Shown here in pieces: positions 23,658 through 25,140 of a DNA stretch of 25,140 bases. The stretch's first letter is position 1. Each line of letters begins with the position of its first letter. Location: contig JBAUHN010000049.1 in assembly GCA_049680295.1 (NCBI GenBank), positions 1 to 25,140 of the forward strand, written 5' to 3'. The notes beneath the pieces were generated by a model. The model had not been told where the DNA came from, made no database searches, and was given only the letters and a program-made list of their open reading frames with translations. A program made the position numbers and the translations under genes. The stretch comes from JBAUHN01 sp049680295 (GTDB lineage Bacteria; Pseudomonadota; Alphaproteobacteria; Rhodobacterales; Rhodobacteraceae).

Positions 23658-25140
23658 TCAGACAGAGGTTACCAATTTTCCATCCAGTGCATGATCAATA
23701 AGGGCTATGGTTTCATCGACGCCATAAAGCGCAATAAACCCGCCAAATCGCGGTCCCTGCGACGCGCCCAGCAGCACTTCGTAAAGGGCTGTGAACCATG
23801 CACGCAATGGGTCAAACCGATCACGACCACAGGCATAAACGATAGATTGCAACGCTTCATCATCCGCCGGCCCTTGATATGCCCGCAGTTGATCCCGCAG
23901 ATCGCCCAATGCCGCCCGCTCGATATCCGAGGCTAGACGATAAACTTTCTTGGGCTTCACGAAATCATTGAAATATCGCACCGCATGGCCCGCTGCCACA
24001 TCCATGTCGGGGTTGTTTTCTGCATTGGTTTCAGGCGCATAGCGCTGGATAAACCCCCAAAGCTGCGATTTGTCTTCGGCGGCGGACACGCTCGCCAGAT
24101 TAAGCAGCATCGAGAACGGCACCAGCATATTTGACGTCGGCACCTCGCCGCCATGGATGTGCCAAACAGGATTGTTCAGGCGCTGCGACGTATCCTGCGT
24201 CTCGTAGGCGCGCAGCTGTTGATGGTATTCGTCCACCGCTTTCGGGATCACGTCAAAAAACATCCGCTTTGCGGTCTTGGGTTTTTGATACATGAAATAG
24301 GACAGGCTTTCGGTGCTGGCGTATGTCAGCCACTCATCTATTGATATTCCGTTACCCGAGGATTTTGAGATTTTCTGACCATTTTCGTCCAGAAACAACT
24401 CATAGCTGAAGTGTTCCGGTTTCTTGCCGCCCAGAATTTCGCAAATCCGGTCATAGATCGCGGTATTGGTCGCGTGTTCCTTGCCGTACATCTCAAAATC
24501 CACGTCGAGCGCTGCCCAACGCGCCCCGAAATCCGGCTTCCATTGAAGTTTGACGTTGCCACCTGTCACCGGCAGCGTCCATTCGCGCCCTTCCTCGTCG
24601 TCAAAGGTCACTGTGTGGTTTTTGGCATCCACATTTTTCATCGGCACATATAGCACACGACCGGTTTCAGGATGGATCGGCAAAAAGATCGAATAGGTCT
24701 GACGGCGTTCTTCGCGCAGCGACTTCAGCATGACTTTCATCACCTCGTCATAGCGTTCGGTGGCGCGGCGCAACACATCGTCAAACTGACCGGTTTTGTA
24801 AAATTCGCGTGCGGAATAAAATTCATAGTCAAACCCGAAGGTATCAAGGAACCGTCGCAGCATCGCATTGTTATGATCGCCAAAGCTGTCATGCGTGCCA
24901 AAAGGATCCGGCACCGAGGTCAGCGGCTTGTGCATATGTTCTGCCAGCGCCTCGGGGTTCGGAACATTCCCCGGCACTTTTCGCATACCGTCCAGATCAT
25001 CCGAAAAACAAATCAGCTTTGTCGGAATGTCGCTGATAATTTCAAAAGCACGGCGCACCATCGTCGTGCGCGCGACCTCGCCAAATGTGCCGATGTGCGG
25101 CAGACCGCTGGGGCCATAGCCGGTTTCAAACAGCACATAT
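23658..25140 (-). CDS. lysS: Lysyl-tRNA synthetase, class I (5' end missing)
   Basis: It charges tRNA-Lys with lysine. The visible 494 residues belong to the class I type common in archaea and alphaproteobacteria, not the class II LysS of E. coli. The HIGH-box equivalent is GPSGLPHIGTFGEV at the visible N-terminus, and the KMSKS-box equivalent is GQKISKSSGNGISI; both are intact. The alpha-helical anticodon-binding part follows, and the frame ends in a TGA at 23658-23660. The frame is open to the right edge: the first visible codons read TAT-GTG-CTG, and the GTG is an internal valine, not a start. About 25-35 N-terminal residues are probably missing. Confidence 0.95.
   Translation of the reverse strand, partial: YVLFETGYGPSGLPHIGTFGEVARTTMVRRAFEIISDIPTKLICFSDDLDGMRKVPGNVPNPEALAEHMHKPLTSVPDPFGTHDSFGDHNNAMLRRFLDTFGFDYEFYSAREFYKTGQFDDVLRRATERYDEVMKVMLKSLREERRQTYSIFLPIHPETGRVLYVPMKNVDAKNHTVTFDDEEGREWTLPVTGGNVKLQWKPDFGARWAALDVDFEMYGKEHATNTAIYDRICEILGGKKPEHFSYELFLDENGQKISKSSGNGISIDEWLTYASTESLSYFMYQKPKTAKRMFFDVIPKAVDEYHQQLRAYETQDTSQRLNNPVWHIHGGEVPTSNMLVPFSMLLNLASVSAAEDKSQLWGFIQRYAPETNAENNPDMDVAAGHAVRYFNDFVKPKKVYRLASDIERAALGDLRDQLRAYQGPADDEALQSIVYACGRDRFDPLRAWFTALYEVLLGASQGPRFGGFIALYGVDETIALIDHALDGKLVTSV

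Overview
The window looks like a chromosomal segment of an alphaproteobacterium of the Rhodobacterales (Roseobacter group). I infer this from the gene families, not from a database search: a class I (archaeal-type) lysyl-tRNA synthetase, a bacterial NDUFS4-like complex I subunit, a monomeric NADP isocitrate dehydrogenase, a complete glgP-glgB-glgC-glgA block, and moderately high GC. Genes are densely packed. I see no rRNA, tRNA, CRISPR array, insertion sequence or integrase.

Layout. (1) 13-7807, all minus strand: a small DUF2934 protein with a histone H1-like Lys/Ala/Pro tail, then the glycogen operon glgP-glgB-glgC-glgA with 1-12 bp gaps. It covers glucose-1-phosphate activation (GlgC), chain elongation (GlgA), branching (GlgB) and phosphorolysis (GlgP). 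(2) 8053-12156, plus strand: a two-gene molybdenum hydroxylase (FAD subunit plus a fused 2Fe-2S/Mo-cofactor subunit, ATGA overlap) followed by a MarR-type regulator. A consensus -35 box and a 16-bp near-palindrome lie in front of the operon. (3) 12299-14515, plus: monomeric isocitrate dehydrogenase, ended by a strong hairpin shared with the convergent operon. (4) 14574-16991, minus: NDUFS4-like complex I subunit, 3-mercaptopyruvate sulfurtransferase and aromatic/aspartate aminotransferase; the last two share one base at stop/start. (5) 17175-20688, plus: uvrB, an overlapping YdcF/DUF218 gene, and a secreted, probably outer-membrane beta-barrel protein. (6) 20722-25140, minus: a large right-handed beta-helix (pectate-lyase-like) protein, a secreted DUF4864 protein, and the lysyl-tRNA synthetase, which runs off the right edge.

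Most of the window is housekeeping metabolism. The points of greatest interest are the molybdenum hydroxylase with unknown substrate and a candidate MarR operator; the large beta-helix protein without a signal peptide, which looks like a surface-glycan binding or cleaving spike; the H1-like DUF2934 protein beside the glycogen genes; and phased TAACCA repeats in front of the beta-barrel gene. I found no clearly new multi-gene system.
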